Positions 1-11,880 of a stretch of DNA of 64,000 nt are shown one piece after another. This stretch comes from Morella rubra (Eukaryota; Streptophyta; Magnoliopsida; Fagales; Myricaceae), in NCBI GenBank assembly GCA_003952965.2, contig CM025851.1, positions 21,349,357 through 21,413,356 on the forward strand, given 5' to 3'. The notes under the pieces were generated by a model. That model was not told the DNA's origin. It saw nothing but the letters and a program-made list of their open reading frames with translations, and did no database searches. Numbering within the stretch: position 1 is the first letter of the stretch; the number at the start of each line of letters is the position of its first letter. A program made the translations under genes and the position numbers.

Positions 1-27
1 TTTCCAACTTGAAGCTAATTTGGGCGC

Positions 28-303
28 CTAGAATAGAGATCCTTCTAGAACTTGAATCAAATTGACAATCCTTTGTGGTTCACGTGGATCTTGTTCAATG
101 GGCCTCCATGAATTTGCTTGAGCCCATGCCTCTTGAATTAGCCCGTTGAGTAACTCTTTAAACTTCTTGGCTCGTGCCCTCGTAACCGGCCCAATGGGAA
201 CTTGAATTGGATCCTTTGACAATGCTCCTTGATTTCCATCACATCTGGGTAGAGAAAATTGCTTACAGAATTTGCATCCTTTCATATTATTCCATTTCCA
301 CAA
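28..303 (-). pseudogene. Ty3/gypsy polyprotein C-terminal tail (fragment)
   Basis: The minus strand has a 91-residue open frame containing GPVTRARAKKFKELLNGL. This basic 'TRARAKK' tail closes the polyprotein of many plant Ty3/gypsy elements, after the integrase. No integrase, RNase H or protease domain remains in view, so this is an end fragment whose upstream part is absent. Family assignment rests on this one motif. The adjacent DNA up to 1430 shows no LTR that I can pair with it. Confidence 0.5.
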
Positions 304-1430
304 AACAATGTATTATTCATGTACCAATATGATAACTATTGGGTTTTGGCTCTTTCACTCACCTACTAAAGTTTTGTTGGTTGTTTCATTGCCTAATAAT
401 GAACAATTCCTATCTATGATACAAATGGTATAATTCTTTCTTTCCAGCTAAGAAATTTGAAGAATAAGAAAGAGGAAATTTACCAAGAGGAAAACTGCAG
501 CGATGTCATCTATAGACAAGTTAGTTTCACCAAACCTGTGGTCAATAGACAACATCTGGCTAATGAGTTTAAAATCTCACTTTCAACTGAAAGCAATATT
601 TGGCATATATGAGTAATATGCATATGGTAGGAAGTCTAAAATCCTCCAAGATCCCAAGAACAGTTTCCATAAAACAATTATACCAACACAGAGAGACATA
701 GAAGACACATCGCCTTGAAATTGAAATACTCATTGTGATATGGGTCATAACTGTCCTGCAATTTCCACACACAAACTTTACAAACGAAAACCAAAAGCCC
801 TTTGTCTAACAGAGGGAAAAAACTTTCAAAAACTCCTGCAAAAATCTACCAAAATCAGCAAAAAAAAAAAAAAAAATCTCAAACCAAATAATCGAAAATC
901 TACAAATCCCAATCAGGTTCATTGAATTGCTTTGGTTATAGAACTTCAAACATAAAAATGATGTTTGGTTACCTTTAAAGGCATGAATGAATACTCCTTG
1001 AATGTCGAACTTAAATAAGAGAAAAGTAAAACTAAAAACAAAAAAGAGCATCGTCCTGAGGTAAACTAAACTTACAGATTATGTACAATTTGACCAGATA
1101 ACAGTTACCAAATTTTCAATCTTTCTAAACCCTAAACCAATCTACACCAACAACAACAATATAAAACAAAATCAAACACAAAACTCAAACAAAAACTATA
1201 AAACAAAATCAAACAGGAAAAAAATGCTTACCATTAATCGTACTACAGCAACTCAAATCCCTAAATCTTGGCTAGAATAATCGGAACCTAACAGAAAACA
1301 AAATCAAACAAAAAAATTTAGTAAATCGAAACCTAATCGAGACAAAAGCAGCAAGCTCATGAGAGGCCATATAGAGAGAGAGAGACAGAACCAGCGTGAC
1401 TGAGAGAGACAGCGTGAGATTTCGAGGGAG
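304..1430. other. AT-rich spacer without recognisable gene
   Basis: I see no coding region with family motifs. A short tract repeats the phrase ataaaacaaaatcaaac around 1159-1320, and there is an A-run near 860. Short open frames are low complexity. The stretch may be interior DNA of the CACTA element whose right end lies at 2084. Confidence 0.5.
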
Positions 1431-1665
1431 AGGGAGCTTGAGGGAGATCTAGAGCTTCGACGTAGAGGGGAGGGGCTGGAGCTTCGACGAAGAGGAGGGG
1501 GCTGGAGATTTCGATGAAGAAGGGAGGCGCTGTCGACGGAGAGGGCAGCGATTGGAGGTCAGGAGCTTCTTCGACGAAGAGGGGGCTGGAGACTTCGAGA
1601 TTTTTTAAGAAGGGGGAAGGGAGGAGTGGCGGGGAGTCAAAAGGGTATTTAGCGTTAAATGAATT
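1430..1665 (+). repeat. G-rich degenerate minisatellite
   Basis: A phrase of the form gaggggctggagcttcgacgaa recurs three to four times with drift between 1440 and 1610, in DNA much richer in G than its surroundings. A purine-rich gagagagaga tract precedes it at 1370-1440. No protein family is recognisable in any frame. It could be the relic of a captured 5' untranslated region. Confidence 0.5.
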
Positions 1666-1669
1666 TCTC

Positions 1670-2084
1670 CCCCACCTGTTCGAACCACATTTTTATTGTT
1701 CGAATGAGATGATTTGGGTGACTAAACTACTTTTGTCGCTAAAGATATATTTAGTGACGATTTAGAAGTTTTCATCACTAATATGTGTTCGAACAAGACA
1801 TTGTTGTTCGAACCATTAAGCAACCATGTGTTCGAACCACATTTTGCTTGTTCAAACAATATTCTTTTAGTGATGAAAATATTTTCGTCGCTAAAGACTT
1901 ATTTAGTGACGATTTAGCAATTTTCATCACTAATACTTGTTCGAACGACATTTGACTTATTCGAACGAGATGAATTACTCTTTAGTGACGAACTCCTAAT
2001 TTCGTCGTTGAAGATGTATTTTTAGTGACGAAATTGGTTTCGCCACTGATAAGTTCGCCGCTAAAGAGCAAATTTGTTATAGTG
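1670..2084 (+). mobile_element. CACTA (En/Spm) element, right subterminal region and terminus
   Basis: The region ends at 2084 with TTGTTATAGTG, whose complement CACTATAACAA is a CACTA-type terminus. Inward of it, two short phrases alternate many times in both orientations: ttagtgacga/tcgtcactaa and ttcgaac/gttcgaa. This is the usual architecture of transposase-binding subterminal repeats in this superfamily. I could not find the matching left terminus, so it is either before base 1 or lost. The three bases after 2084 are gat. Confidence 0.65.
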
Positions 2085-2599
2085 GATAATAGATTAGGTA
2101 TAAAATATCAAGACCCTTAAAATTAGAAGGTACTAAGTATATTTCTAAAAGTAATTATATATAATCAAGGCATTAACCCTCTCTTCATCAATCCCTTCTT
2201 TATGCAACCCATCATTATTGATATGGAAAGTCTCCTCCTTTATTAAAGCTATCCATTTCAATCATTAAAAAAAAAAACTACCACAAATTGCAAAGCTTAG
2301 AATCTATGCCGACCACATCGATTCAACTCAAATTAAAATTTTTGACAAAACAAAAAGCAAATCATAATTCAGCTATTAACCGTATTTACCATCACAAAAT
2401 ATCATCTCAACAACAATATGATGGGATAAAATCATCATTTCAATCTTTCATACGTTATATAAAAAAAATTCCGTTCAAATTAACAGATTTTTTTATAATA
2501 AAGTATATAAAAGTCATGTAATTAGTGGGAATAATGTGATAAAAATAATCGTTTTGATTGTAAAGTATTTGAAAGAATGTAAGATCGCAGTGAAAATGA
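2085..2599. other. AT-rich spacer, nothing recognised
   Basis: Plain AT-rich DNA with short A-runs near 2268 and 2460. No gene, RNA or terminal repeat was recognised. Confidence 0.5.
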
Positions 2600-3450
2600 G
2601 TTGAATCAAATCAGCCCAAGCGTTTTGCGCCCCTTCAGATCCATGTATACAATTTTTGAATGAGTTTTAGAAAAAAGAGTTTTTAGAGAGAGAAACTCTT
2701 AACGTGACAATGACGTTCTACTTCTCAAATGAGATTCTAAGCTATCAGAGTTTCAATTGTGCTTATGCATAGGATCTTTAGGGACCTCAAATCTCGGCCA
2801 TAGGATTATCATGAAAAACTCTTTTTTTTTATTAATTATCTTATATTTTGTATTCCGAATTTATGAGTTTCTACAAAATTGTGATCATGTTCATTAACAT
2901 ATCACAATTGACCCATAAGATAAGGAGATTGTTTTTGTGAAATCCTTTTGCTAATAATTATACGCTTATTTATCCTTCTATTATACTATATTTCACATGA
3001 GTTAATAGGATCGGAATAATATCACTGATTAAGCCCCTATCTCATATTATTTTTAATTCTTAGTCTATGCCCAGTTGGACTCCTTAAAAATTTCAAAAAA
3101 TAAATTTCTCAAATAAATATATATTTACTTAATATATAAGTAAATAAAACAGTGAAAACATTTTCACAAAATCCTGTTGCACAGTGTTTTTATTTGAGTC
3201 CTGTTATATACAGACAAAATGAATATATTGCCTCAACAAGAGATTGATGGATTCCATATTGAGCAATTATACAAATTCATTTACTATGCACAAGACCCAA
3301 CATTATCTGGAATATTTGATCTGCGAAGATCATCACCAAATGACTCAATTAAAGTACTAAGCACACAACAAGCAAATATGCATAACTCTCTTAAGTCTAA
3401 GGATAACATAAACTAATTGTGTTGAATAACATAAAGTTTTTCTTTCCATT
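2600..3450 (-). repeat. Dispersed repeat, second copy of the 36913-38152 insertion
   Basis: Read on the minus strand, this stretch follows 37285-38000 in order. Shared stretches include the block ending in attcaacacaatt, the 'tgactcggtcaaagcac'-like block, the paired phrases around catgatcacaatt and the run leading to the aaagagtttttatg block. Divergence is high and there are many small indels. No coding sequence is evident. The other copy sits inside a copia LTR, so the family is mobile; its class is uncertain, and a non-autonomous LTR element is possible. Confidence 0.55.
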
Positions 3451-5395
3451 GCAATGAAACTTTTAGTTGACATGTTACAAATCTATACTTGGCCTAATTT
3501 AATTTGGTGGAAATTAAGATGACATGAGTAGCATTTTCTTCATGACCTTATGTAGAAGATAAGCTCTGGCGCTGAGCAAAACGAGTGGTCTCTTTGAAAG
3601 ATTTATCTCAACAGACCTTAAAACTAATGTTGTACTTTAAGTAACACAATTTTAATTTTTTTAATGTGTTTGGAGGGACAGAAAAATTTTCTGTTGAAAT
3701 TTTTTATTTATTAAACGTATTTGGATGCTTCAAATTTTTTCTTTATGAATGTGTTTGGATGCCTCAAAATTTTTTTATTGAAAATTTTTTTATTGGGTAG
3801 TGTAAATTTTATTAGGATTCATGTAAAAGAGTGGAAATAGATGAATGGATAGAGATTTTTTTCAATAAAAAAGCATTAGAATTTATAAAAAAAAAAAGTA
3901 TTTATTTTTCTCTTGCCTAAAATGGGCTTAGGAAAAGCGACCCAACCAATAGCCAAATGCCCTTTGTTAAAAAGATGAATATTTGAAATTGAAAGAAGAG
4001 ATAAATAAATTTTTCACATATCAACTGTTAGGAGTTTAACACATTGCACTCTAAATTACCAGCTTTGACACATTACATCATTTAACTATTAATATTGGAC
4101 AACTTGCATTATCTGTTAAAATTTTAGACTAAAATTACGATAATGCCTTTGACTCACTTTGCATCTATTGAAAATATTATTGTCAATTCATTAACTTCTA
4201 GGAGGTATTATTAATGTTAGACAAAGAGTATAAAATGTCTAATATTTATAGTTTGAGAGTTTAATATATCAAAATTGATAATTTAAGATACAATATGTTA
4301 AAATATCAAACAAATAATGAGTAAAAAGTATTTTTTTTAAAAAATAATATATTTTTATTTGTATGGCCGCTACGTGAGTTTAGGCGCCACAGGACTCGCT
4401 GCAAACGTTAGGATGAAGCCACTGCTGTGTTGGTGCCCCTGAGGGCCGGACTGTTTGTGATCGGGATCAAGACAAAACTGTACCCTTTAGGCAGAACCAC
4501 AAAAGATCAGACACAATCCTCAAACTGCGGAACAACCTTTGTGATGTTTTTTGACATGACAACTTTCTTACAAAATAGCATGGCCCCGAGGATACAAGGC
4601 TTGGCCTTTGCTAATTAGCCTTACTCTAGCTCAGTTTCGAGTACCTTAGGCTTCTCCCTATAAGGTAGCCCGCCTGACATAAATATATGTTTGAGATATA
4701 GCTGACATACGTCCATCTTTTCTATGTAAACGGATATCTTCATGTTTCGTTTATAAATTCATATGAACAAGTTAAAAAAGAGACATTTTAACTTTAAAAT
4801 TATTAAAATTCATAACCGTTCATCTCGTTACAGGACCCATTCTTCAATATTATGCCACTTAGTTTATTTTCTATATATTTCAACCGCTGGATCCTGTGAC
4901 AAGCCAAATATGAATATATTTTGATAGTTTTAAAGTAAAATATGATGAATTTGATAATTTGAAATTTTTTTTTTGACATAAGTTTATGGACTAAAAATAA
5001 TATTTCCTCTATTTAAACCTTACCTCAACTGATCACTCTTAAGCAAATATGGTGACACCAAAGTTGTCACCGTCTTCCACAAATGGCACCAGATGCTTCA
5101 TGAGGGTGACTTGGCCCACATGCTTCATTCGTCCCTGGATCGTCATGAACTTGGAAAAATGTGAAGCAGGCCCACCAACACCAGGACCCAAGGCGACATG
5201 GTCTCAGGAGCAAACTATAATGGGCTCCTTCCCACGGCCTTGGCCCACATCCGTTAAGGATTAAGAATTTGGGGATAGAAACTGGAGGTCGATGAAGTTC
5301 AATTGTGGCCTCACTATCTTATGATTAGGGCCAGATCTCGATCTTCTTGAGAAAAAATATATATTTTGTTAATGAAATTTAACTTTTTTTTTTAA
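3451..5395. other. Unassigned AT-rich DNA with two GC-richer islands
   Basis: Most of this is AT-rich with homopolymer runs. Two GC-richer islands stand out: 4370-4680, and 5048-5265 with a 71-codon open frame. Neither encodes a domain that I recognise on either strand. They could be scraps of gypsy LTRs or of host untranslated sequence. Confidence 0.4.
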
Positions 5396-5914
5396 GGTTA
5401 AATATCAATTTGGTCTCTAGGTCTTGACCCATTTTAATAAATAATCATTGGGTTTCAAATTGATCATAAAAGTCCGAAATAAGTCATTTTGTTAAACTTC
5501 TATATATAAAGTTAACAATTCATATGTCATTTCCAATCATAAGTTGACATGTGTCCTCCAAAACAAAAATCATGTGTGTTATAATTTTTTAAGTTTTTTT
5601 TATTAATTTTTTTTATTAATTTTTTTTATTAATTTTGTATTTTTTTTAAATAGAACAAACAAAATTATTTAAATTATTTTAAAAAACTAAAAAATTAGGA
5701 AATTTTTATAAATCATATGATTTTGATTTTAGGTGACACGTGTGAACTTATGATGGAAACTAGCGCACAAATAGTCAACTTTAAGAATGAAAATTTAAGA
5801 GAATGACTTCTTTGACAAAAATTATAAACTTAAGAACTTCTACGATCAATCTGAAAACTGAAGTATAATTTGTTAAAATGGTCAAAACTCAAGTAAGAAA
5901 TAGGTAATTAACCA
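5396..5914. mobile_element. MITE with long imperfect terminal inverted repeats
   Basis: The left arm (from 5396, GGTTAAATATCAATTTGG) matches the complement of the right arm (ending AATTAACCA at 5914) over roughly 180 bp with many substitutions. Both arms share the 'gacccattttaa'-type phrase and a tgacatgtgt/acacgtgtca phrase. The flanks on both sides read tttttttaa, which would be a 9-bp target duplication and would suggest a Mutator-like MITE, but A/T runs make that weak. A tandem (tttttttattaat)n tract lies at 5590-5640. There is no coding capacity. Confidence 0.6.
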
Positions 5915-6220
5915 TTTTTTTAAATATTTTAGCCCTTCAAAATTTATTTTTGTATAATTGCTCACGTACTAGTCCTGACTTTGTCCCGGCAGGCTTATCC
6001 CACAGCGACATAGCAAGGTAGAGAAATGCATCCGTTCGATTTTAAAACAAATGAAAAAAAAAACACATCATATATGCTATCTCAACTCGTTTTTCTTAAT
6101 TGAAGAAAAGTAATAGATTCTGTCGTCCAACAACGCATTCAGCGATCTCCTTTTTCATATGGACAATAAAATAACCTATAAAGAAATTGTCCTCTATTTT
6201 ATCTTGAACTCATGGGGTCC
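5915..6220. other. Spacer, nothing recognised
   Basis: AT-rich DNA between a MITE and a CACTA terminus. No gene or terminal repeat was seen. Confidence 0.5.
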
Positions 6221-6660
6221 CACTACAAGAAATTAGATCTTAAGTGACAAAATTTTTGGGTGTTAAACCAAATTTTGTCACCTAAAATGGCCTTTCTTTG
6301 ACAAAAATTAATTTCATCAACCAAAATCATCCAGAAATGTCAAAACCGTTTGAACAGGTCCAAAACCTGTTTGGACGTATTTGTGGCATAACGAAATCCA
6401 GCTCGTTGCAAATGAGCAACGATAAGTATTGTCAGAAATAGTTAATTACCGTCCGGATAGATAAATTCAATGTTCGGATGGTTTTCTGGGTGACAAAATA
6501 CAAATCGTCGTAATTGAGTGACAATTAGAATCGTCACAAATTTGTCATGTAAGTCTGAACGGTCTTCTTACAATGTCTGAACACATTTTAGCTAACGACT
6601 AATGATCGTCACCACTTAGTGACGCATTTGACTCACTCTAAAATGAACAGCGGAAAGGCT
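6221..6660 (+). mobile_element. CACTA left terminus and subterminal repeats
   Basis: It starts CACTACAAGAAATTAG, then gtgacaaaattttt and its inverse aaattttgtcacc, forming a local hairpin. Motifs such as gtttggacg, gtccggatag, gttcggatgg and gtctgaacgg are scattered to 6600. The same style of ends is seen at 33180-33878 in inverse orientation. Confidence 0.65.
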
Positions 6661-7029
6661 ATCCCAAGTATAGGAGTTTTGTTGTATAATAATTAGCCCA
6701 AAAAGCCAGATCGTCTCAGGAAAATTAGATTAATTTCAAACCTGTGTAAAAAATAAGGAGAAAATAAAAAGCGTTTACTGAACATAGTTCAGATTCATAT
6801 TTTTGAATTTTTGAGAGTTCATAATGAAATTAAAACAATGCAAAACGTAAAGTAAGAATATAACATGCACAAAGTAAATGACAAAAAAATAAATAACGGA
6901 AATTAAATGACAGAAAGAAAATAACAATAAGTAAAAAACGAAAATTAAATGACGGAATTTAAATGACAATAATTAAATGACAAGGAATAAAAAAGTGCAC
7001 AAGATTCTCGGATTAAATAATATTGTCTT

Positions 7030-8330
7030 TGTTAGCCCAAGGTTGTTTTTGCAAACAATCTTCAATTGATTTTGATGATAACAAAGTCTCTAAGTTTTTA
7101 AGGACTTTAGATTTTACAATTATCAATCCTTTTTTCTTAAAAGGATTTTTGTCAAGTATCATTGTTTCTCTCTTTATAAATTCTCTCTAAGCTACTTGAT
7201 CTTCATTGTACTTGTTAAATGATCATCTTTTTATTGTAAATGGTTTTGAGAATGATTGAATTGGGATAGTTGTTGTTAAAGAACATTTTTTTGTGACTAA
7301 GTGTTGGAAGTGTCGACACATTGACCCTAAGTGTCGACACATTGAACTAACTCCCGAAAGTTGCTTTCCAGGCCATTCAAAGTGATTTTTTTGGCTAAGT
7401 ATGGGAAGTGTCGACACATTGACCTAAGTGTCGACACATTGAACTAACGAGACTTTTTCTTGGTCAAAGTTCAATGTGTCAGCACATACCACAAGTGTCG
7501 ACACATTGTGTTATTTTGCAGATTTCCTTGAGCAACGTCAACTTATTCAAAAAGGTATCCAAATGTCTCAAATGACCTCCAACGGCACTCAAACTTTACA
7601 AGAAGACCCTTGGTGCCCTAGAAGCTTTAAATAGAAGAAGATGGAGAGAGAAAAGAAGGAAGTGTGCGCCATTAACTCTTGCCCTAATTTCTAGAGAGAG
7701 AAAAAGCTTTCAAAGAGAAAGGAAGCTCCACCATCCAAGAAAGCTCGTACTCCCACCTGAAAATACTGTAGCTCTCTTGTGAATCTTGTCTCTTTGCACA
7801 CCTCAGTACCTCATACTTGTTTATTCAGCTTAAAGAGCTTTTACTAAGATTCTCTTTGTACCCATTCTTGAAAAACACGTGAGTGTTTGTGAAAAACACT
7901 TGTCCTACTTGTTGTGTAGAAGAAATCCTCTAGGTTGTGAGGATTTGAGAGAGTGAGTTAAAGTGTAAGCTCGAAAACACTTTGTAAAGGTTACTTAGCA
8001 CCCGAGAAGCTAAGGTGTACTTACTATTTGGAAAATAGTGAAGGAAGCCCAAGGAAGTCAATAGCCTTGGGGGTGGACGTAGGCAAGTGTTGGCCGAACC
8101 ACCTAAAAGTCACGGTGTCATCTCTCTATCCTTATCTCCATTTATTGTTGATATTTATTTGTTGCACTTGTTTGTCTTTTCTTTCATTCTCTATATTAGT
8201 CCTTGATTATATAGATTTATTTTCTGCTCCTTAGATCGGTTCCTTAGCATATTGGGTTTAAAAGAAAAAGGGAGAAAAGTTTTATAAAACCCAATTCACC
8301 CCCCCCTCTTGGGTTGTTTTTGACCTCTCC
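7030..8330 (+). mobile_element. Solo LTR, TGTTAGCCCAAGG copia family
   Basis: It begins TGTTAGCCCAAGGTTG and follows the same plan as the LTRs at 15008, 36228, 39889 and 43653: a cluster of TGTCGACACA motifs, then a 'cttgggggtgga' block, then a C-rich run before gggttg. It is flanked by a perfect 5-bp duplication, gtctt (7025-7029 and 8331-8335). The inner right end reads ctctcc rather than the expected ..CA, probably mutated. The paralogous uninterrupted site near 51598 confirms both edges. No internal region is present, so it is a solo LTR. Confidence 0.8.
7311..7505. repeat. TGTCGACACA motif cluster 1 (LTR at 7030)
   Basis: Five exact TGTCGACACA copies lie at 7311, 7332, 7409, 7429 and 7496, plus one variant (tgtcagcaca) near 7476. 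Pairs are about 20 bp apart. Confidence 0.85.
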
Positions 8331-8429
8331 GTCTTATTACAACCCAATATTCAAGTTAAAAGAAAAAAAACAGCGAGAACATAATCCAAAATTGAAATAG
8401 AAATTACAAGAAATTAAAGAGCAAGAAAC

Positions 8430-9135
8430 TTAAATATAAATCCTAGTAATTGAAATACTAGACATTAGAATAATAAAGCATAGAAGAAAGAAATCTAGAA
8501 ACTGAAAATAATGAAGAAATAGAGTAGAGACATGGCCAAAGAGAAAACATAGGGGAAGAGAGAAAAGAGAGAGTAGTGATGGGCAGTTAAGAGAGAAAAT
8601 TGAGGGAGAAGAGAGAGAAGAAAGAAAAGGAAGAAGAAAAGGTGACAAGGGAGAAAGAGAAGAGAGTGGGGCATAGAAAAAAAAGGAGAGAAAAACTAGG
8701 GTTTTTACAAAGAGAAAAAAATGGAAGAAAGAGAAAAGAGAGAGAGGTGCGGCTGAAAAATAAAATAGGTGAGAAAGTTTAGGGTTTGTTGGCTAAGAGG
8801 TAAGAGAAAAAAGGAGAGAAAAAATAGAGAAGACAAAAAAAAGAAAGGAGAAAAATAAAGAAAGAAAGGAGAAAAAGTTAAAATAAAGAAAAAAATAAAG
8901 GAGAGAGGAGAGAGAGAAAAAATGCCGCTAGAAAAATAAAATAGAAAAATAGAAAGAGTGTGATTTGCGAAAAGGAAAAAGAGAGAATAAATAGGGGGAA
9001 GAATCGGACAAGGAGAAAAGAAAAAGGGAAAGGGAGAGAAAATAGGGAAAATGAGGCTAGGTTAGAAAAAGAAGGAGGAGGAGAATAAGATGTAGGGTTT
9101 GCTAGGTTAAAAAGAAGGGAGAGTGAAAAGAGAGA
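8430..9135 (+). repeat. Purine-rich (GA) low-complexity tract
   Basis: The plus strand is dominated by G and A (gagaaaagagagagaag phrases) for about 600 bp, so the complement is a C/T tract. Open frames here are artefacts of base composition. A few islands (tgccgctagaaaaataaaatag and gtgcggctgaaaaataaaatag, cut into shorter repeats) hint at a duplicated unit of about 180 bp. Confidence 0.75.
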
Positions 9136-10560
9136 TGAATGGCTGAGATTTAAGTCTCTCTTTTCTTCATTGAATTGCAGCACTGCCATTAATTAATCCC
9201 TCTTGCTCTGCCATGTGTCCGAGTATATTGCTCTTGTTGTTTGCGAGTCTAAAAATCAATTAACTTTATCACCCTGCACAAAAATACTTAATTAGTTCAT
9301 GGCATCATATGACAAAATTAAATTCATAAATAATTACAATGCCAATAGTTATAGCGCAAATGATACAAATAATGATTTTAGAATGTATCTAGATACGGTA
9401 TGACTTAAGTATAGGCAAGCTAAAAATGAAGAAAATTGCATGTGTAATAAATTAAATCTAAAGTCATATAAATTTAACATTAAATGCACAACTTAGATTT
9501 ATGTCTTTTAACTATTTTTCCTTCTCCAGATGTGACGTGGCGTGACGTTTATTTAGCCAAACGTGTGCTTTCATGTTGTCCAATGTTAGGAGAATATCAT
9601 TCGGACGTGCAATCTCCGTCCGGACGCCATTAATGATTTGAACAAATTTAAACGGTTCCACATTTAGCATTTAATACGGTGGACTTTCATTGGGCCATGT
9701 GTACTGAAAAGCGTCTGAATGAGGGACACCTATTCGAACGGGTCTATTGATTGTCAAATACGAACAGGTTCGACATTTTCAGTTATACCGTGTGATATTT
9801 CCTCTCAAATCTCTCAACCCTCACGTATTTTCTTCCCAAATCTTTACATAAACTCCTTCATTCAAGGGCTTATCACATCCAGGTAAGCTTTATTCAATTT
9901 TAGCATGATTTTAGCCATAAAATTTTTGTTTTTTTGAAGTTTTACGTAGAAAATTTCAATCCCATTTTTTGTACACTACATTGTGTTTTTTGATTGAATT
10001 TTTTTTTAATGTAGAAATTGATTATGGTAAGTGTTAAGATTATTTTCAGTGTATTTTGGTTACATTTGGTTGTGTATTTGGGAGTGTGTGGAGGTGGAGG
10101 GAGGTTGCCATGGCTGAATTAACTCGGTCGTCTTCCTCGATGCGACCGGACTCTCTTTGCAGACGTTCAGACACCTAATAGTATCCTAAAATGGATACAT
10201 TGTCGTTTTGAAAGTGTCAGGACGCTTTATCCAAGCAGTTTGGACGCGTGTTTATATTTATTTTGAAATATTCTTTGTTCTCTATTTGGACGACAGTCGT
10301 TCGCTGTTCGGACGTGTTTGGTGGAAACGTCATCGTTTTCACCATAGTAAAATTTTAAGCTGTCCTTTAGAATTCTATCTGGACACCCAAGATAAGGCAT
10401 CGAGACGTGTCTTGATTTCAAACGGTGACGTTTCGGCAAAGTGTTTTTGTATATGCCATCCATTCGAACGGGGGACTAACTGTGCGAACGGTGTCTTAAC
10501 CATGCGAGCGATTTTATCTCGTGTGAATGCCTTCTCTAACCATACGAACACTTTTGTGCA
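9136..10560 (+). repeat. Possible CACTA subterminal-like DNA
   Basis: From about 9590 to 10530 the motifs cattcggacg, tccggacg, attcgaacggg, gttcggacg, tttggacg and catacgaac recur every 30-80 bp, resembling the ends at 6221 and 33878. The open frames crossing this area run on both strands and show no domains, which fits non-coding repeat. The first 400 bp (9136-9530) show nothing recognisable. Confidence 0.45.
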
Positions 10561-10569
10561 GATTAAGAA

Positions 10570-11780
10570 AAATGAGCAAGCGTTTGCGTTTCGGTCCTGA
10601 GCCTTCCAGCAGCCAGGCATATTCCAAGAAATCTCAATCAATAGAGTAGCATCAGGTGATAATTATGTCCCGATCGATCATTATTGAGGGGCAAATTACA
10701 TTGTCAAATTTCAACGATCTGAGATTTGAAGATCAGATGCTTCCGTAGATGGTAGAGCATGCGGGTTGGGTACTGTTTCTGCTGAGGACAGGTGCTATAT
10801 CCATGAATATGGTGCGAGATTTCTACGCCGCTATTCTTCTGGTGCCTATCGTCTCAGATAATGATATCCATGAATATGGGAGGTCACAGTCCGTAACACT
10901 CGGGTCTTGTTTTTGCCCGACGAGCTAGCGAGGTTCATGGACTATGAGAGGGTCTATGGAAGCTTTCCCTAATTTACCGCTTTCCGAGGAGGGTTGGACT
11001 CCTAATTTACTGCTTTCCGGATATAGTTATTTTGGAGGGAAGTAACATGCAACATGGGCAGCTGCTTCCATTTTGGCAAATCATGCACCGGATTTTATCC
11101 TACCTCATCGATAAGAAGAAGCACACAACTGAGGTTTTCATTTCACTGGGCCGAGTTTATGCAACTGGTTGCACGGGAGGACCCAATTGATCTAGCATCA
11201 TACATATTCTAGACTGCCCGTGTGGAGGCCCTGTCACACTATATGATTTTGCTGCCGTACGGTGTTCTATTGACGTAGTTCCTCCATGCCATGCTAGTAT
11301 TTGAGGGTCTTGACGAGACAAAGTGGTATCCATTTGGGCCAATCAACAAGACTACTTTCTCACAGTCCATAGCCTAGACACGTCGAGCGCAGACCTTACA
11401 GGTAGCTATTGGTAGATGTTTGGAGCAGCCTCACGAGACTAAAGAGTGGGATCCCTATCAGAGCTCGACCTAGGGACTTCAGGCGGAGTGATTGACTTGA
11501 GTGGAGGATTTAAAGGCTGAATTGAGTGCAAATGTGTGAGCAGTGATGCAGCCTACCCATCAGGTGTTGAGTGACATCAGTGCTCAGCTTACAGCTCTGG
11601 AGACTAAGGACGGCCGACAAGACTCTCAGTGGAGGAAGGAGGTGGAGGTAGTTCGGTATGATTTGAAGATTATGGCATCTTTGGCATAGTTGCATGCCTT
11701 GACGTTGTCGGTCGTTGAGATAGTGAAGCACATGAGGCGTGTACGTGAGGTTTTACAGCTCGTGGATGAGGAGCAGTAAT
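10570..11780 (+). pseudogene. Degenerate putative plant transposon protein (PF20167-like)
   Basis: Read with frameshifts and stops ignored, it starts near 10573 (MSKRLRFG) and includes an 'EHAGWVLFL..' block, then VRDFYAAILLVPIV, the kind of 'V-R-E-F-Y-A-N' motif found near the N-terminus of plant 'putative transposon protein' (Transposase_32, PF20167) sequences. The 3' part (about 11490-11770) is heptad-like and could be a coiled coil. Base composition is more GC-rich than the neighbours. At least a dozen stops break it. It is a different subfamily from the ORFs at 12931 and 43032. Its position between CACTA-like repeats leaves open whether it belongs to that element or is an insertion. Confidence 0.4.
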
Positions 11781-11880
11781 TTATGTTATTTTATTTTATA
11801 TTATATTTTGAGGACATTTGAGGATTTATTTTATGTTATTTTGTTTATATTATATTTTAAGGACATTTGATATAGTTTTG
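11780..11880. repeat. Tandem duplication, about 50 bp
   Basis: The phrase ttatgttattttattt followed by atattatattttgagga is present twice in a row, with slight divergence (aaggacatttga in the second). Confidence 0.6.

Larger units (their letters stand above)
6740..8430. repeat. Old repeat interrupted by a solo LTR
   Basis: The flanks 6740-7029 and 8331-8430 together match 51440-51690, where the same sequence is continuous. Both copies have runs of aaatgacgg/aaatgac phrases, then cacaagattct.ggattaaataa, then the insertion site, then gcgagaacataatc and gaaatagaaattacaa. No coding sequence is evident. The copy at 51223-51690 acts as the unoccupied site for the LTR at 7030. Confidence 0.7.

Noticed and set aside
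5384-5923. 9-bp tttttttaa target duplication as firm proof of a Mutator MITE
   Set aside because: Flanks are A/T homopolymers where such a match arises by chance. Kept only as weak support.
8430-9189. Open frames rich in Lys/Glu/Arg or Ser/Leu/Phe
   Set aside because: They are pure composition effects of a GA/CT tract.
10208-10641. 130-codon frame on plus and overlapping minus frames as genes
   Set aside because: They cross CACTA-type short repeats, with no domain and several overlapping frames on both strands.
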